In this document: one piece after another, positions 53,182-63,100 of the stretch
Layout: each line of letters starts with the position of its first letter
How positions within the stretch are numbered: the stretch's first letter is position 1
From: Candidatus Omnitrophota bacterium
GTDB lineage: Bacteria > Hinthialibacterota > Hinthialibacteria > Hinthialibacterales > Hinthialibacteraceae
NCBI GenBank assembly: GCA_013177805.1
Contig: JABLXU010000001.1
Coordinates: forward strand, 145,267-209,266
Direction: 5' to 3'
Length of the DNA stretch: 64,000 nt
Program-made: the position numbers and the translations under genes
Notes under the pieces: model-generated
Told to the model about the DNA's origin: nothing
The model's input: the letters and a program-made list of their open reading frames with translations, nothing else
The model's database searches: none

Positions 53182-54630
53182 TCACGCCTTGAAGCGGGGA
53201 ACCATGGTGGCTCCATATTGTTTTACGAGTTGTTCAAGGCGTTTCATCATATCCTGCCTCACCTCGAAGTAGGCCGGATCGTCGATGCGATTATGCATTT
53301 CCCGGGGATCGGTCTCCAGGTCATACAACTCATCTAAATCAAATATCCCATGATAACTCATATACTTATAACGTTCCGTGCGCACGCCGAAGACCGTCGG
53401 GGTTTGGGGAAACGCCCGTTCCCAGAAATATTCATAGAGCATGGCCTCACGCCAGGGGACATCGTTCCCTTGGAGCAGGGGGAGCAACGATCGTCCCTGC
53501 ACCGTGTCCGGCACCGGCGCCCCCGCGGCTTCAAGAATGGTGGGGGCGATATCGATATTCAGCGCGACGCGGCTGATCCGCCGTCCAGCCGGGATCAGTT
53601 CCGGGCAATAGGCCAGAAGCGGAACGCGGATGGATTCTTCATACATGCAGCGCTTGTCGATCAATCCGTGCTCTCCATGGAGAAAGCCATTGTCGCTCAT
53701 GAAGAGGATCAACGTCGATTCAAGCAAGCCTTTTTCCCTCAAGGTATCTAGAATCCGGCCGACGCTATCGTCCACCGCCAGCATGGTGCGGTGATAGTCG
53801 AGCAGAAAGCGGTCGAAATAGGTGCTGTCGTGGTACATGTAATCCACGCCGTGCCAGCTGTGCCGTTGCCGTTTGACCCAGAGGGGCTTGCCCCGGTAGT
53901 TTTCTTCGGTGTTGGCCATGGAGGCGGGATACTCGATTTTTACATCGGCAAAGGCGTCCTTGTGCCGCTCGGCGGGATAAAATTCCGCGTGCACGGCCTT
54001 GTGGCCCAGGTAGAGGAAGAAGGGCTTTTCGTGATCCCGCTGGAGATACTCGACGGCGTAATCGGTCAGCAGATCGGTCATGTAGCCTTCCCGCTTGACG
54101 CTTTGGCCATTGATATTGAACGTGGGGTTGTTATAGACGCCTTGGCCCCGGAAGCTGATCCAATGGTCGAATCCCGGCCGGGGCTGGTCAGTGCTGCCGC
54201 CCATGTGCCACTTGCCGATATAGGCGGTTTCATAGCCGTGTTTTTGCAGTTCGATGGGAAAAATGGGCGTGTCCGCGGGTAGCAGGGTCGAGTTGTCGAG
54301 CACCCCATGCGTATGGGCATATTGGCCGCTGAGAATACTGGCCCGGCTGGGCGAGCAGAGGGAGGTTGTGACATAGGCGTGATCGAAAAGCACCCCCTCA
54401 TTGGCCAAGCGGTCGAGGTTGGGTGTTTGGAGAAAGGGATGCCCCATGCAACTCATGGAATCGAAACGCATGTCATCGATCAAGATAAAAATGATGTTGC
54501 GTTTCCGGGAAGCCGAAGCCGCTCCGGCGGTCAGCAGGGTTTGCGTCAAAGGAAGACTAAGTCCTGTTGCCGCAACAGTTTGTAGAAAACTCCGGCGATT
54601 CGGTTGCCGGCCGGATTTTTGATTGGGCAT
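53182..54630 (-). CDS. Tat-exported sulfatase
   Basis: 482 residues from ATG 54630 (ATGs at 54636 and 54639 are alternatives; GAGGGAG upstream fits 54630 best). The N-terminus has NRRSFLQTVAATG, a twin-arginine signal. IIFILIDDMRFDSM provides the metal-binding Asp pair, and Cys92 in CSPSR is the residue converted to formylglycine. GYETAYIGKWHMGGSTD and LFMSDNGFLHGEHGLIDKR complete the alkaline phosphatase-like core. It probably removes sulfate from a polysaccharide outside the cytoplasm, together with the SGNH esterase encoded 29 bases upstream. Confidence 0.93.
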   Translation of the reverse strand: MPNQKSGRQPNRRSFLQTVAATGLSLPLTQTLLTAGAASASRKRNIIFILIDDMRFDSMSCMGHPFLQTPNLDRLANEGVLFDHAYVTTSLCSPSRASILSGQYAHTHGVLDNSTLLPADTPIFPIELQKHGYETAYIGKWHMGGSTDQPRPGFDHWISFRGQGVYNNPTFNINGQSVKREGYMTDLLTDYAVEYLQRDHEKPFFLYLGHKAVHAEFYPAERHKDAFADVKIEYPASMANTEENYRGKPLWVKRQRHSWHGVDYMYHDSTYFDRFLLDYHRTMLAVDDSVGRILDTLREKGLLESTLILFMSDNGFLHGEHGLIDKRCMYEESIRVPLLAYCPELIPAGRRISRVALNIDIAPTILEAAGAPVPDTVQGRSLLPLLQGNDVPWREAMLYEYFWERAFPQTPTVFGVRTERYKYMSYHGIFDLDELYDLETDPREMHNRIDDPAYFEVRQDMMKRLEQLVKQYGATMVPRFKA

Positions 54631-54658
54631 GCTCATCATTCTCCCTCGCATTCCATGA

Positions 54659-55411
54659 TTACAGGTTGTTGACCAATTCCCACCGTTGTTTCGCGGCGTT
54701 CAATTCGCGGGGGGCGGCTCCCAGAGCGCGGATGATTTCCGCCGCCATGATCCGGTTTCCCCGGGGATTCAGATGGACGCCGTCCGTGGTCAGCAAGTTT
54801 TCCTCGTTCCGTTTTTGCTGATACCATTCTGCCATGATTTGGTAGAGATCGCAAAGCACCAGTTTCTTCTCATGCGCCAACCGGCGGAGAAACTCGTTGT
54901 AACCGCGCAAGAGTTGGTTTTCGGGGCTGTCGAGTTTTTCAAAGATAGGCGTGGCAGTCAGCAACAAGACCTTGGCGCCGGCCTGGAGGCAACGGTCCAC
55001 GATTTCGGTCATATTTTTCTGGTACTCCTCGAGCGGGACGCCGGTATGGTTGGGAAGAAACTGATGCCAGACATCGTTCACGCCGCATGATATGCTGACC
55101 CACGTGGGCTTGTGGTCCAAAACATCTTTTTGCAGCCGGGCCAGCATGTCGCTCGATTTATGTCCGCTGATTCCGGCGTTGATCACCTGGACCTCGTAGC
55201 CGTTGACATCGCAAAAAAGTTGGAACAACGACAAATAGCCCTCGGGTTGGGCGCCGGCCTGAGTAATACTGTCGCCTAAAAAGACGATTGTGGCGCCGTC
55301 CTGGAGCAGAAAATTCTGGGCCACTCCAGGCGCAGAGAAAGCAGGATACAGGCAAAGGGAAAGCCCAAACAGAAAAAATCGAAATAAAATTCGAAATAGA
55401 TTATCCATCAT
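54659..55411 (-). CDS. Exported SGNH/GDSL hydrolase
   Basis: 250 residues with a signal peptide (LFGLSLCLYPAFSAPGVAQ). Block I FLGDSITQAG contains nucleophile Ser48, ISCGVNDVW is the Asn block, and DGVHLNPRG supplies the Asp-His of block V. Family members are esterases of acetyl groups on sugars or of lipids. Directly upstream of the sulfatase on the same strand, so the pair may strip acetyl and sulfate groups from one polysaccharide. Confidence 0.88.
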   Translation of the reverse strand: MMDNLFRILFRFFLFGLSLCLYPAFSAPGVAQNFLLQDGATIVFLGDSITQAGAQPEGYLSLFQLFCDVNGYEVQVINAGISGHKSSDMLARLQKDVLDHKPTWVSISCGVNDVWHQFLPNHTGVPLEEYQKNMTEIVDRCLQAGAKVLLLTATPIFEKLDSPENQLLRGYNEFLRRLAHEKKLVLCDLYQIMAEWYQQKRNEENLLTTDGVHLNPRGNRIMAAEIIRALGAAPRELNAAKQRWELVNNL

Positions 55412-56175
55412 TTGCGAAACTCCTCGCGTATTCGAATTTGGTTTCAGATTTTAGTGATTTTTTCAGCCTCGATCCAATATATTAGAACGGTACGGTTACA
55501 TCGTTTGTGCGAAATGCCAATACAGCGCCCTTTTAGGACTTCCCTTCCCATCCCTCTCCGAGGAGTGGGTTACCTTGGTCCTGTGGCGATATTCCCGGGC
55601 CAAGCGAAACGCCGTGGGAACTGGCAAGGTCATCCCGCATTTCTGGAACTTATTCATGACCAGAACGCAGGAAAGGTCAATAACCCGTCTATCATACCAT
55701 AATTCAGATGAGTCTAGAAATAGGCAAAAAAATTTATATCCTCTTGAACCAGTCTTTGTTTCAAAATTTTTTTAATAAAATGAGGGGAGTGAGGTAAAAG
55801 TGACCCAAATTTAATTGATGGTTTTCAGATGGTATGATATAGTTGGATCGAATGAAAAGGGGGAGGAGGCCTAAGTAACTTAACTTGTTGATTTTATTCA
55901 TCATACTGCTCCTCCACCCCGCGACTGTCTGGCATTGCATGATATTGAGAGAAGAAAGACGGGAATCATTTTTCCAAAAAATTTTTTCTAAATTTTTTTT
56001 GGTAAATTTCCCGGTGAAAACGAGGCTTGGGGTGGATAATTCATTCGCTTATTTTACACTTCTCCTTTACGAGAGAAGGCATTTCCCATAAGCGGATACC
56101 CCCAGCGGAAACTACGTGTAACCCGTGTGAATATAAAAATTTAAAATTACTTTAGGATCAAGGCGGGACCGCCCC
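55412..56175. other. Intergenic region with a composite repeat
   Basis: About 760 bases without a convincing gene between the esterase and the pseudopilin cluster. It includes the composite repeat at 55545 and AT-rich stretches. A TTG-initiated frame at 55885-56091 has no recognisable sequence and no ribosome site. Confidence 0.5.
55545..55690. repeat. Composite intergenic repeat, copy 2
   Basis: A degenerate family A hairpin (CTTCCCTTCCCATCCCTCTC), then GGGTTACCTTGGTCC and, further on, CATTTCTGGAACTTATTCAT followed by GACCAGAA. Copy 1 at 25495-25690 has the same three blocks in the same order. Confidence 0.55.
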
Positions 56176-56232
56176 GTGCCGCACCGGGGATACCTCCTGG
56201 ATCCGAAAAGCCGTACAACATGGGCAATGCAC

Positions 56233-56331
56233 GATATATTGAGCGAAGCGATATGGAGCGGAAAGCGTGACGCCATAGCCGGTGCTCTCCCGAGTTCCGG
56301 GATGCCTCACGCTTCGCAAAGGTTTGGAATC
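56233..56331 (+). promoter_or_regulatory. Structured leader of the pseudopilin operon (class unknown)
   Basis: Two mutually exclusive stems share one strand: GCGAAGCG (56243-56250) can pair with CGCTTCGC (56310-56317), or AAGCGTGA (56263-56270) with TCACGCTT (56307-56314). The latter encloses a TCCCG AGTTC CGGGA hairpin (56288-56302). The region ends 14 bases before the gspH-like start. I do not recognise a known riboswitch. Confidence 0.4.
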
Positions 56332-57144
56332 ATGAGAGAGATCCACAATCACGCCACAAGCGCTGCCGGACGTTCTTCCCGGGAAGCGGGATATTCCATG
56401 ATTGAAATCCTGATGGTCATTGGGATCATCGGCATACTCGTCGGCCTGGGGACCGCCGGGTATATGACCCAGATGGCCAGCAGCCGGGTGGAATCGGGCA
56501 TTCAAATCTTGAATGCCAATCTGCGTCAAGCCCGTCAAAGCGCCATCGCCATGCGCCGCGCCCGGCGGGTGGTCATCGATGCCGGGCGTCTGGACGGATT
56601 CTCAAACAATAAAATGACCGGCCCGCGGACTGCCCGGGTGGCTGTCTGGGTGGAAGGCAAACATTGCGAGGAATACCCCTTCGAGACGGGCGCCTGGTGT
56701 TCCGATCCCACCGGCAAAACCAGCAACGCGTATCCGGTGGGGGACACGGCGTATTTCCCGGACGGGATCATGGTGGCGGACGTGGATGGCCGCGTCCCCG
56801 GATTGGACGGCAATTCCCAGACGTTTTGCATCGAGTTCAACGCCCGGGGGACCGTAGCCAAGGTGTATTTTCAGGGGGAAGAATCCCGAACCACCTATAA
56901 CGCCATCGCCCCCGTCATTCACCTGGCGCGGGACAGCGAAGTGTTTTCGATCACGGGGCAAACAGGCGATTACAAATTCGCGCTCGGCAAGGCCGGATCC
57001 AAGACGTTGCAGTGGAGTGGAGAGGACGCGAACGAGCGCTACAAGATCCAAACCATCGAAGTGGTCCGGCTGACGGGCCGGACGCGCAGTTACAATTACG
57101 CGATCCTGAATCCATGGCCCTTGGACGAATGGAAACCGCTATAA
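56332..57144 (+). CDS. GspH/FimT-like minor pseudopilin
   Basis: 270 residues from ATG 56332. This start gives a 20-residue prepilin leader; the frame is open from 56176, but that leader would be too long. The processing site is REAG followed by YSMIEILMVIGIIGILVGLG, with Glu at +5. A GspH-like beta-sandwich follows (MASSRVESGIQILNANLRQA, AVWVEGKHCEEYPF, FCIEFNARGTVAKVYF). It is about 100 residues longer than usual GspH proteins. First of four pseudopilin genes in the order H-I-J-K. Confidence 0.85.
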   Translation: MREIHNHATSAAGRSSREAGYSMIEILMVIGIIGILVGLGTAGYMTQMASSRVESGIQILNANLRQARQSAIAMRRARRVVIDAGRLDGFSNNKMTGPRTARVAVWVEGKHCEEYPFETGAWCSDPTGKTSNAYPVGDTAYFPDGIMVADVDGRVPGLDGNSQTFCIEFNARGTVAKVYFQGEESRTTYNAIAPVIHLARDSEVFSITGQTGDYKFALGKAGSKTLQWSGEDANERYKIQTIEVVRLTGRTRSYNYAILNPWPLDEWKPL

Positions 57145-57181
57145 CCTCGATCGAATAAACCAGAAAAGCCAGGAGCGAATC

Positions 57182-58714
57182 ATGAAGCACGGTTCCTATA
57201 CGATAAATCCGATACCGCCGGCGCCCGGCCGCCGGGCGGGATTCACGTTGCTGGAGGTGATCATCGCCGCCGCGATCCTGGGTTTGGGCCTGCTTTCCAT
57301 CGTGCAGGTGTTTCCGTATGGCATCCAGGTCAGCCAACGGTCGGAAGACCTCACCCAGGCCACGCTCCTGGCTCAAACCATTTTTGAAGGTCTCAAGGTC
57401 GATCCGGTCAATTATCCGATCATTCCCGGGGCTCCGAACATGATCGTCCCTCTTCCCGGCAACGGGTATGACGACGATGAGAATAACAGTTCGTTTAACC
57501 AGGAACGGTTTTTCAACCGGCCGAATCCCAATGATTTCAACAATAACAAGATACCGGACCTTGATTACGACGGTTTGCCGGAAGCGGACGGCGTGCGGTA
57601 CCCGGGACTGACCATCCGCCCCAACGGCCTGGATGATGACGGAGACGGGATTCCCGACGATGACGGGGACAGCGGCTCTTCGTCGAACGCGGTGACCCGG
57701 GCATATACCCTGCGGGCCGCGGACGGGGATTACTTTTACGATCCTGAGCCCAACATCGATGAGGAATACCCTAACGGGATCGATGACGACCGCGATGGAT
57801 TGATCGACGAGGATACCCGCTTGGCATCGGTCCGGGTGTTGGGTTCCAACTTGATGCTGCCCCTGCTGGCGGGGGATGGCATGGACAACGACGGGGACGG
57901 CGAGTTCGATCCCAACCGCCCGGGGCAACTGGCGGTCGCCGACGGCATCGATAACAACAATGACGGGCGGATAGACGAGCGTATCGACGAGGAAATCTGG
58001 GACGGGAAGGACAACGACGGCGACGGCATGATCGATGAGGATTGCGCTCTGGCCGCCTTTCCTTTCAGCCCCTGCCGTTTTCCCGCCCCTTATGAGCGTT
58101 TTTCCTGGCAGATCCGGGTGGGGCGCGTGCCGGACAACAGCCAATACGGCCTGGTGGACATGAACGGCGACGGCGTGCCCGAACTGGGAGACGGCATAGA
58201 CAACGATGGGGATGGCTTCGTGGATGAGGAATTGCCCGACGGCCTGGATTTCGATTTTCCGATCCGGGCGGGAGTGCGCGGCGGATTGACGTTTCTACGC
58301 TCTTACACCCAAGCGCCCCGCCAAGACGGGCTGGTGGACGAAGACACGATTTACGCTCCGCTGCCTCACTGGCGCCGGGTGGAAATCCTGATCACCTGGG
58401 GGGGAGACGGTGTGGATAACGACAAAGACCTGAAGCGGGTTGATCCCCAAGCCCAGGCGGTTTTGGGTTCCGACGATCCCCGGGTGGTCCGCCGGCAGCG
58501 GGTTACCTACGGCGGGGTGTCCTGGGGTATCGATGAAGAGAAAGAGGACGGGCTGGACAATGACGGCGACGGCTTGATCGATGAGGATTGCTATAAATAT
58601 GAATACAAACTGACCGGTTTTATCAATCTGGAAAACCCGTCCCAGTCTTTCCAAACCGGCGGCCAGCCGCGGGGATTCGTGGGACTTCTGCACGGATCCC
58701 GGACATCGCGATGA
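57182..58714 (+). CDS. GspI/PilV-like minor pseudopilin with acidic repeat insertion
   Basis: 510 residues; GspI is usually about 120. AGGAG precedes the ATG. The leader ends RRAG, followed by FTLLEVIIAAAILGLGLLSI, a GspI/PilV-type helix. From about residue 96 to 470 the protein is loaded with DxDxDGxxDE loops: residues 151-159, 201-210, 235-243, 257-265, 277-286, 339-348 and 459-468, plus weaker ones. The pattern matches thrombospondin-3/dockerin calcium loops. Conserved-looking GspI-type beta strands (RFSWQIRVGRVP, WRRVEILITWGGDGV) lie between them. Cys pairs (about 288, 298, 470) are unusual for GspI. Confidence 0.8.
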   Translation: MKHGSYTINPIPPAPGRRAGFTLLEVIIAAAILGLGLLSIVQVFPYGIQVSQRSEDLTQATLLAQTIFEGLKVDPVNYPIIPGAPNMIVPLPGNGYDDDENNSSFNQERFFNRPNPNDFNNNKIPDLDYDGLPEADGVRYPGLTIRPNGLDDDGDGIPDDDGDSGSSSNAVTRAYTLRAADGDYFYDPEPNIDEEYPNGIDDDRDGLIDEDTRLASVRVLGSNLMLPLLAGDGMDNDGDGEFDPNRPGQLAVADGIDNNNDGRIDERIDEEIWDGKDNDGDGMIDEDCALAAFPFSPCRFPAPYERFSWQIRVGRVPDNSQYGLVDMNGDGVPELGDGIDNDGDGFVDEELPDGLDFDFPIRAGVRGGLTFLRSYTQAPRQDGLVDEDTIYAPLPHWRRVEILITWGGDGVDNDKDLKRVDPQAQAVLGSDDPRVVRRQRVTYGGVSWGIDEEKEDGLDNDGDGLIDEDCYKYEYKLTGFINLENPSQSFQTGGQPRGFVGLLHGSRTSR

Positions 58715-58762
58715 GGCGCTTCCCTGCCCCGGGGCACGAAGAACTCATGAGGAACAGGAACC

Positions 58763-60097
58763 ATGGTAAGTAGAACCTACATTCGCAGCAAGGCAATCCC
58801 GGCCGCGGCGCACCGGGCGTTCACCCTGGTGGAACTGATGGTCTCAATCGCCGTGATCGGCATTCTGGCCGGATTGGCGGCCCAAACGTTCCGCGCGGTG
58901 ATGAGTTCCCGCGAAGTGGCGATGCGGCGCCTGGAGGTAAACGAAACCGGCCGGACGGTGCTGGATTACATGGCCAGCGAATTGAAATCCGCCTATCTGA
59001 CCCCCGACTCGGTCAAGCCCGTGACGCAGAGCCGGAATCAGCAAGTCCAGGATGTTCCCCGGTTCCGTTTTGTGGGGATCAACCGGGACGTGGTGGTCGA
59101 ACCGGGATCGGAGGTGCCGGGGGCGGGCCTGGATGACGACGGCGACGGCTTGATCGATGAAGAGGTGCTCGACGGGGTGGATGGCGATTACCCCAACGGG
59201 GCCAAAGACGCCCTCCGGGGCGGCCGTCCGATCGCGGATCCACTGGGATGCGAACCCGGCGACTGGGCTTGTATCGATGAGGATATCGGTCTTTTCCCCA
59301 GCGATCTGCTGCATTTCGTGAGTGCCGTGGAAAGTTCCGGCGACCTCATCCTCCAGGAGATCTCGTATGGCCTGGATCCCAGCGGGACTAAATTGGTCCG
59401 CCGCGCGCAGATTCTCGACCTGTCCGGCCAGGCCGCGCAAGACCGTCAAAAACTGCTTGATTTCGGGCAGTTTATTGACAATCAAACCCGGCAAGCCTTG
59501 GTTCCCCCGCCGGTTCCCGCAGGGATTCCCGTGGCCCGCGCCCAGGTGGCCAAGGCCATTCAAAACTGGGATACGGGATCCAAGTACGGTTGGCTGGTAT
59601 CTCAAACCCGGCAGGACAATCAAAATCCCGGCAAGCTTTTCCAAGTGTTGGCTTACGACGTCCGCGGCCTGCGGTTCCGGTATTGGTATTATGATTACAA
59701 CCGGGGCGGGTGGCGCATGACCCAGGAATGGGATTCGGCCCGCGAAACCGCATTGATGGCGCCCAACGAGTTGATCTTCAACTCCCCCGCCGCCAACAAC
59801 AGTGTGGAAGGCAATTCTTTGGTCAGTTTCGCCAATATCATCGTCAACGAGCCGGAAGACGCCTATCCCCGCATGCCCGGCTTTCCCCTCCGCTTTTTGG
59901 AGACCAATCCCAAGCGGATCCTCAGCGGGCAGGAATACGTGGATGTCCGGAACCGGATCACAGAGCGCACGGATGGCTTGCCCAACATGGTGGAAATCAC
60001 GATTTACGTGCAAGATCAGGCCCGGAACATGAATCCCCGGCCGTTTACCACCCGGGTGTTTATCCCGAATAACTACCGGAGCATTGCCAATTTATAG
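58763..60097 (+). CDS. GspJ-like minor pseudopilin
   Basis: 444 residues; GspJ is usually about 200. The leader ends HRA, followed by FTLVELMVSIAVIGILAGLA, with Ala instead of Gly before the cut. One or two acidic loops (GLDDDGDGLIDEEVLDGVDG) are inserted near residue 120. The GspJ-like core includes LDYMASELKSAYL, PSDLLHFVSAVESSGDLILQ and FQVLAYDVRGLRFRYWYYDY. It ends NMVEITIYVQDQARN and TTRVFIPNN, typical of GspJ beta strands. GspJ joins GspI and GspK at the pseudopilus tip. Confidence 0.85.
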   Translation: MVSRTYIRSKAIPAAAHRAFTLVELMVSIAVIGILAGLAAQTFRAVMSSREVAMRRLEVNETGRTVLDYMASELKSAYLTPDSVKPVTQSRNQQVQDVPRFRFVGINRDVVVEPGSEVPGAGLDDDGDGLIDEEVLDGVDGDYPNGAKDALRGGRPIADPLGCEPGDWACIDEDIGLFPSDLLHFVSAVESSGDLILQEISYGLDPSGTKLVRRAQILDLSGQAAQDRQKLLDFGQFIDNQTRQALVPPPVPAGIPVARAQVAKAIQNWDTGSKYGWLVSQTRQDNQNPGKLFQVLAYDVRGLRFRYWYYDYNRGGWRMTQEWDSARETALMAPNELIFNSPAANNSVEGNSLVSFANIIVNEPEDAYPRMPGFPLRFLETNPKRILSGQEYVDVRNRITERTDGLPNMVEITIYVQDQARNMNPRPFTTRVFIPNNYRSIANL

Positions 60098-60170
60098 CGG
60101 GTTGCGGGACTCCCGCGCAACGGATGATCCCGCAATCCGGGAACGAAAACGCGTGACGCAGAGTTGAATC

Positions 60171-63100
60171 ATGAAGAAAAAACCGATGTTCGCTCATCCC
60201 GTACAACCGACGAACCGCCCGGCTGAGGCGGGCGTGGCCCTCCTGACGGTCCTCGCCCTGCTTTCCATCTTCGCCGTGGTGCTGGTGGGATTCACCTACA
60301 CCCTCCGGATGGAAGAGGAAACCATCCGCCAATATTCGGACTCGATCACCGCCGCCGAGGCGGCGGAGGCCGCGGTCCAAGGCGTGATCGGCCAACTGGC
60401 GCGGGACCTGGATCCCTCCCAACCCCACATCGTGCTGGGGCGCTCCCAGCCCCGGTATATTTCCCTGCTGGATCCCTGGGCGGTGGGATATTCGGGATAC
60501 GTAGGCTCGCAGGTGAAATACGACGCCCGCAGCCACCAGGTGGACACGCGTCCGGAACGGGTATTCCCGCGCGCCGGGCTGCGCATCCTCCCCACGCCGA
60601 TACCCCTGGGCGTGGATGAAGATCCCCCCGGCGATGTGACCGGCCGCCGTTCCATCCTCATGGAAACCGGCGGCGACGGCGCGCCCGGCTTGAAGGGAAT
60701 CGATGACAACCTGGATGGCGTGGTGGACAACAGCGAGCCGCAGGATGACGACGAAGACTACCTGCTCGACGAAGACAGCTTGGATCCCCGGCGGCAGGAC
60801 GCGGACGGCGGGCGGCGCTTTTTCCCCGCGGGCACCGGTTATGACATCGACGGCGACCGGCTGGGGATTTTTGACGAGAACGCCAAGATCAATATCAACG
60901 TGGCGGGCAATAACTACGCGGCCAATGGCACTCAAGTCTATAACCTGGGAGTAGGTCCTTGGGAACTGGATCTGCCGGTCTTCCTTTACAATCGGATCGT
61001 GCCCAACGGGCAGACTTTGCGGGGCACGTTCGCGGACCGGGACGCGGAACAGCTGGCCCGCGCGATCGTCAATTTCCGTTACGGCAGCGTGGCCGATGGC
61101 GGGGCGACCAACCGGAAACCCGGCGTGGACGGGCAGGACGACAATAACAACAACAATCCCCGCATCGTGACGGTCCAGCGCTATTCGGAGGCCAACAAGG
61201 ACTTGTCCCGCTTCACCGGTGAACCTTACAGCGTGGTGGGCAACCAGCTGGATGACGACGATGACGGCCTCCTGAATGAAGAAGACGAACGGTACATCGG
61301 CCCCACGACCAACAACAGCAGCGGCACCCCGCTTTCCGGTCCGCTGAATCAGGACCGGCCGGAACAATTCCGCCCCGGCGACAAGATCGACAACGATGGC
61401 GACGGTTATATCGATGAACTGAACGAGGGGGTCGACGATCCCAGCGAATTCAGTATTTTCAAACCCAAGGGCGACGACCGCCCCTATGCCACGGTGGAAG
61501 ATTTGAAACTCGTGGAGCGGTTGCGCACGCCCAAAGCAGCCTTGCAGGCGCGGCAACAACCGTTCCTCTCCATTTTCGAGGTGCTGCGCGATTCCACCAC
61601 CATTTACAGCCAGTCGGATGAAATCTCCGGTCCTCTAAGCAGCCGGAACAGCGAAGTTGCGAAAATCAATCCCAACCTCTCCTCGAATTGGAACGCCACC
61701 GACGTGTGGAGTTTGAGTTCACCGGCCAGCAACAAGGCGGATTTCCAATACGGCCCTCCGGTGCGCCTGGAAGATCTGCTGGCGCTGCAAGTGGACCTGG
61801 ACGGCGATTGGCAGTTGGAGGAGGAGCCGCGAGGGGCGAACGGAGAGCATGATGGCATCGACAACGATGGCGACGGCTTGATCGACGAACCTTCCGACGA
61901 CTGGGACGGCAACCATTATCCCAGCGGCGATTTTGACGGATTCGGCGAGCCGGATGTGGGCGCGCAAGCCTTCCAGACGGGGCCGGACATGGACGGCGAT
62001 GGATCCACCCGCGACAAAAATCAAACGGGGAACAATATCGACGGCATGTGGCGGATTCTGGCCCGGGATGAAAACCAGAACGACATCCGGCCCGGTATTG
62101 CCGTGGAAGGCAACGGGACCGATGACGACGGGGACGGTTTGGTGGACGACACCGGCGATTTCAATGGCGACCAGCTGCTTTCTTACGATCCTGAATGGCA
62201 CGTCAGCGAGGACGCCTGGGGCGATTTGAACAGCGACGGTTACCCGGGGCTTGGGGGAGACCCCACCGCTAAGGACGACACCCCCGAGGGCGAGATCACC
62301 CGCCGCCCCCGTGTGACCGACCACCGGCTGGTCACCAGTTTCGCGGATGACGATTTCGATGGATTCGCCGACTTCTACGATCCACAAGTCCTGGCGGCCA
62401 TGTTCGCCCCGGAATGGGACGGCGTGGACAACGATTCCGATGGCGAGGTGGATGAAATCGGCGAGCGGTACATCGCGTGTTTCGACGACGACGAAGACGG
62501 CCGCATGGATGAGGATCCGCCTCAGTTCCAACTGGCTCTCAACCTGGTGGATTTTATCGACTCCTGGATGCCCTTCACGGTGGCGGACGATCCTGACGTG
62601 CGCACGGTGCTTAGCAAGGCCAAGGATGATCCGGTCCTCGCTGATCCGGTGACCATCCGCTCGCTGAACCTTTACTCTTCCCGCCAGCGGGCTTTCCGGA
62701 TGCATCCCCGGATGTTGGCCGGGATTGACAGCCGCAGCACCGAAACCCAGCAATTCATCGAACAGATGCGCCTGATGTTGCCCAATCCCCCGGAGACCGG
62801 CATGGAAGTCCGTTTCGAGGGAGTCGAGGCGATCCGCATCAACGAAGTCATGGCCAAACCCATGATCCGCCTCGAAGCCGAGGAGGTCTTGCGCTCCATT
62901 CACGTGAATTCCCGGGATCCCAACGGGTTGCCGCAGGTGACGCCCAATACGCAACGGTTTTCTATTCTCAGCGGCGCGAAGGACGACGGGCTGATCCCGG
63001 GGCGGACGGCGTTGGATTCCAACTGGGGGCCAACGGCCATCGCCGCCGGCGGGTCCGCCGCCCCCGCCCGGCCTAATTTCACGTATCTGCCGGAAGGATT

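Noticed and set aside
55885..56091. Short hydrophobic frame in the 55.4-56.2 kb gap
   Set aside because: TTG start, no ribosome site, no recognisable sequence.
57182..60013. Long open frames antisense to the pseudopilin genes
   Set aside because: Produced by GC-rich codon bias and the acidic repeats; valine/isoleucine-rich translations without family similarity.
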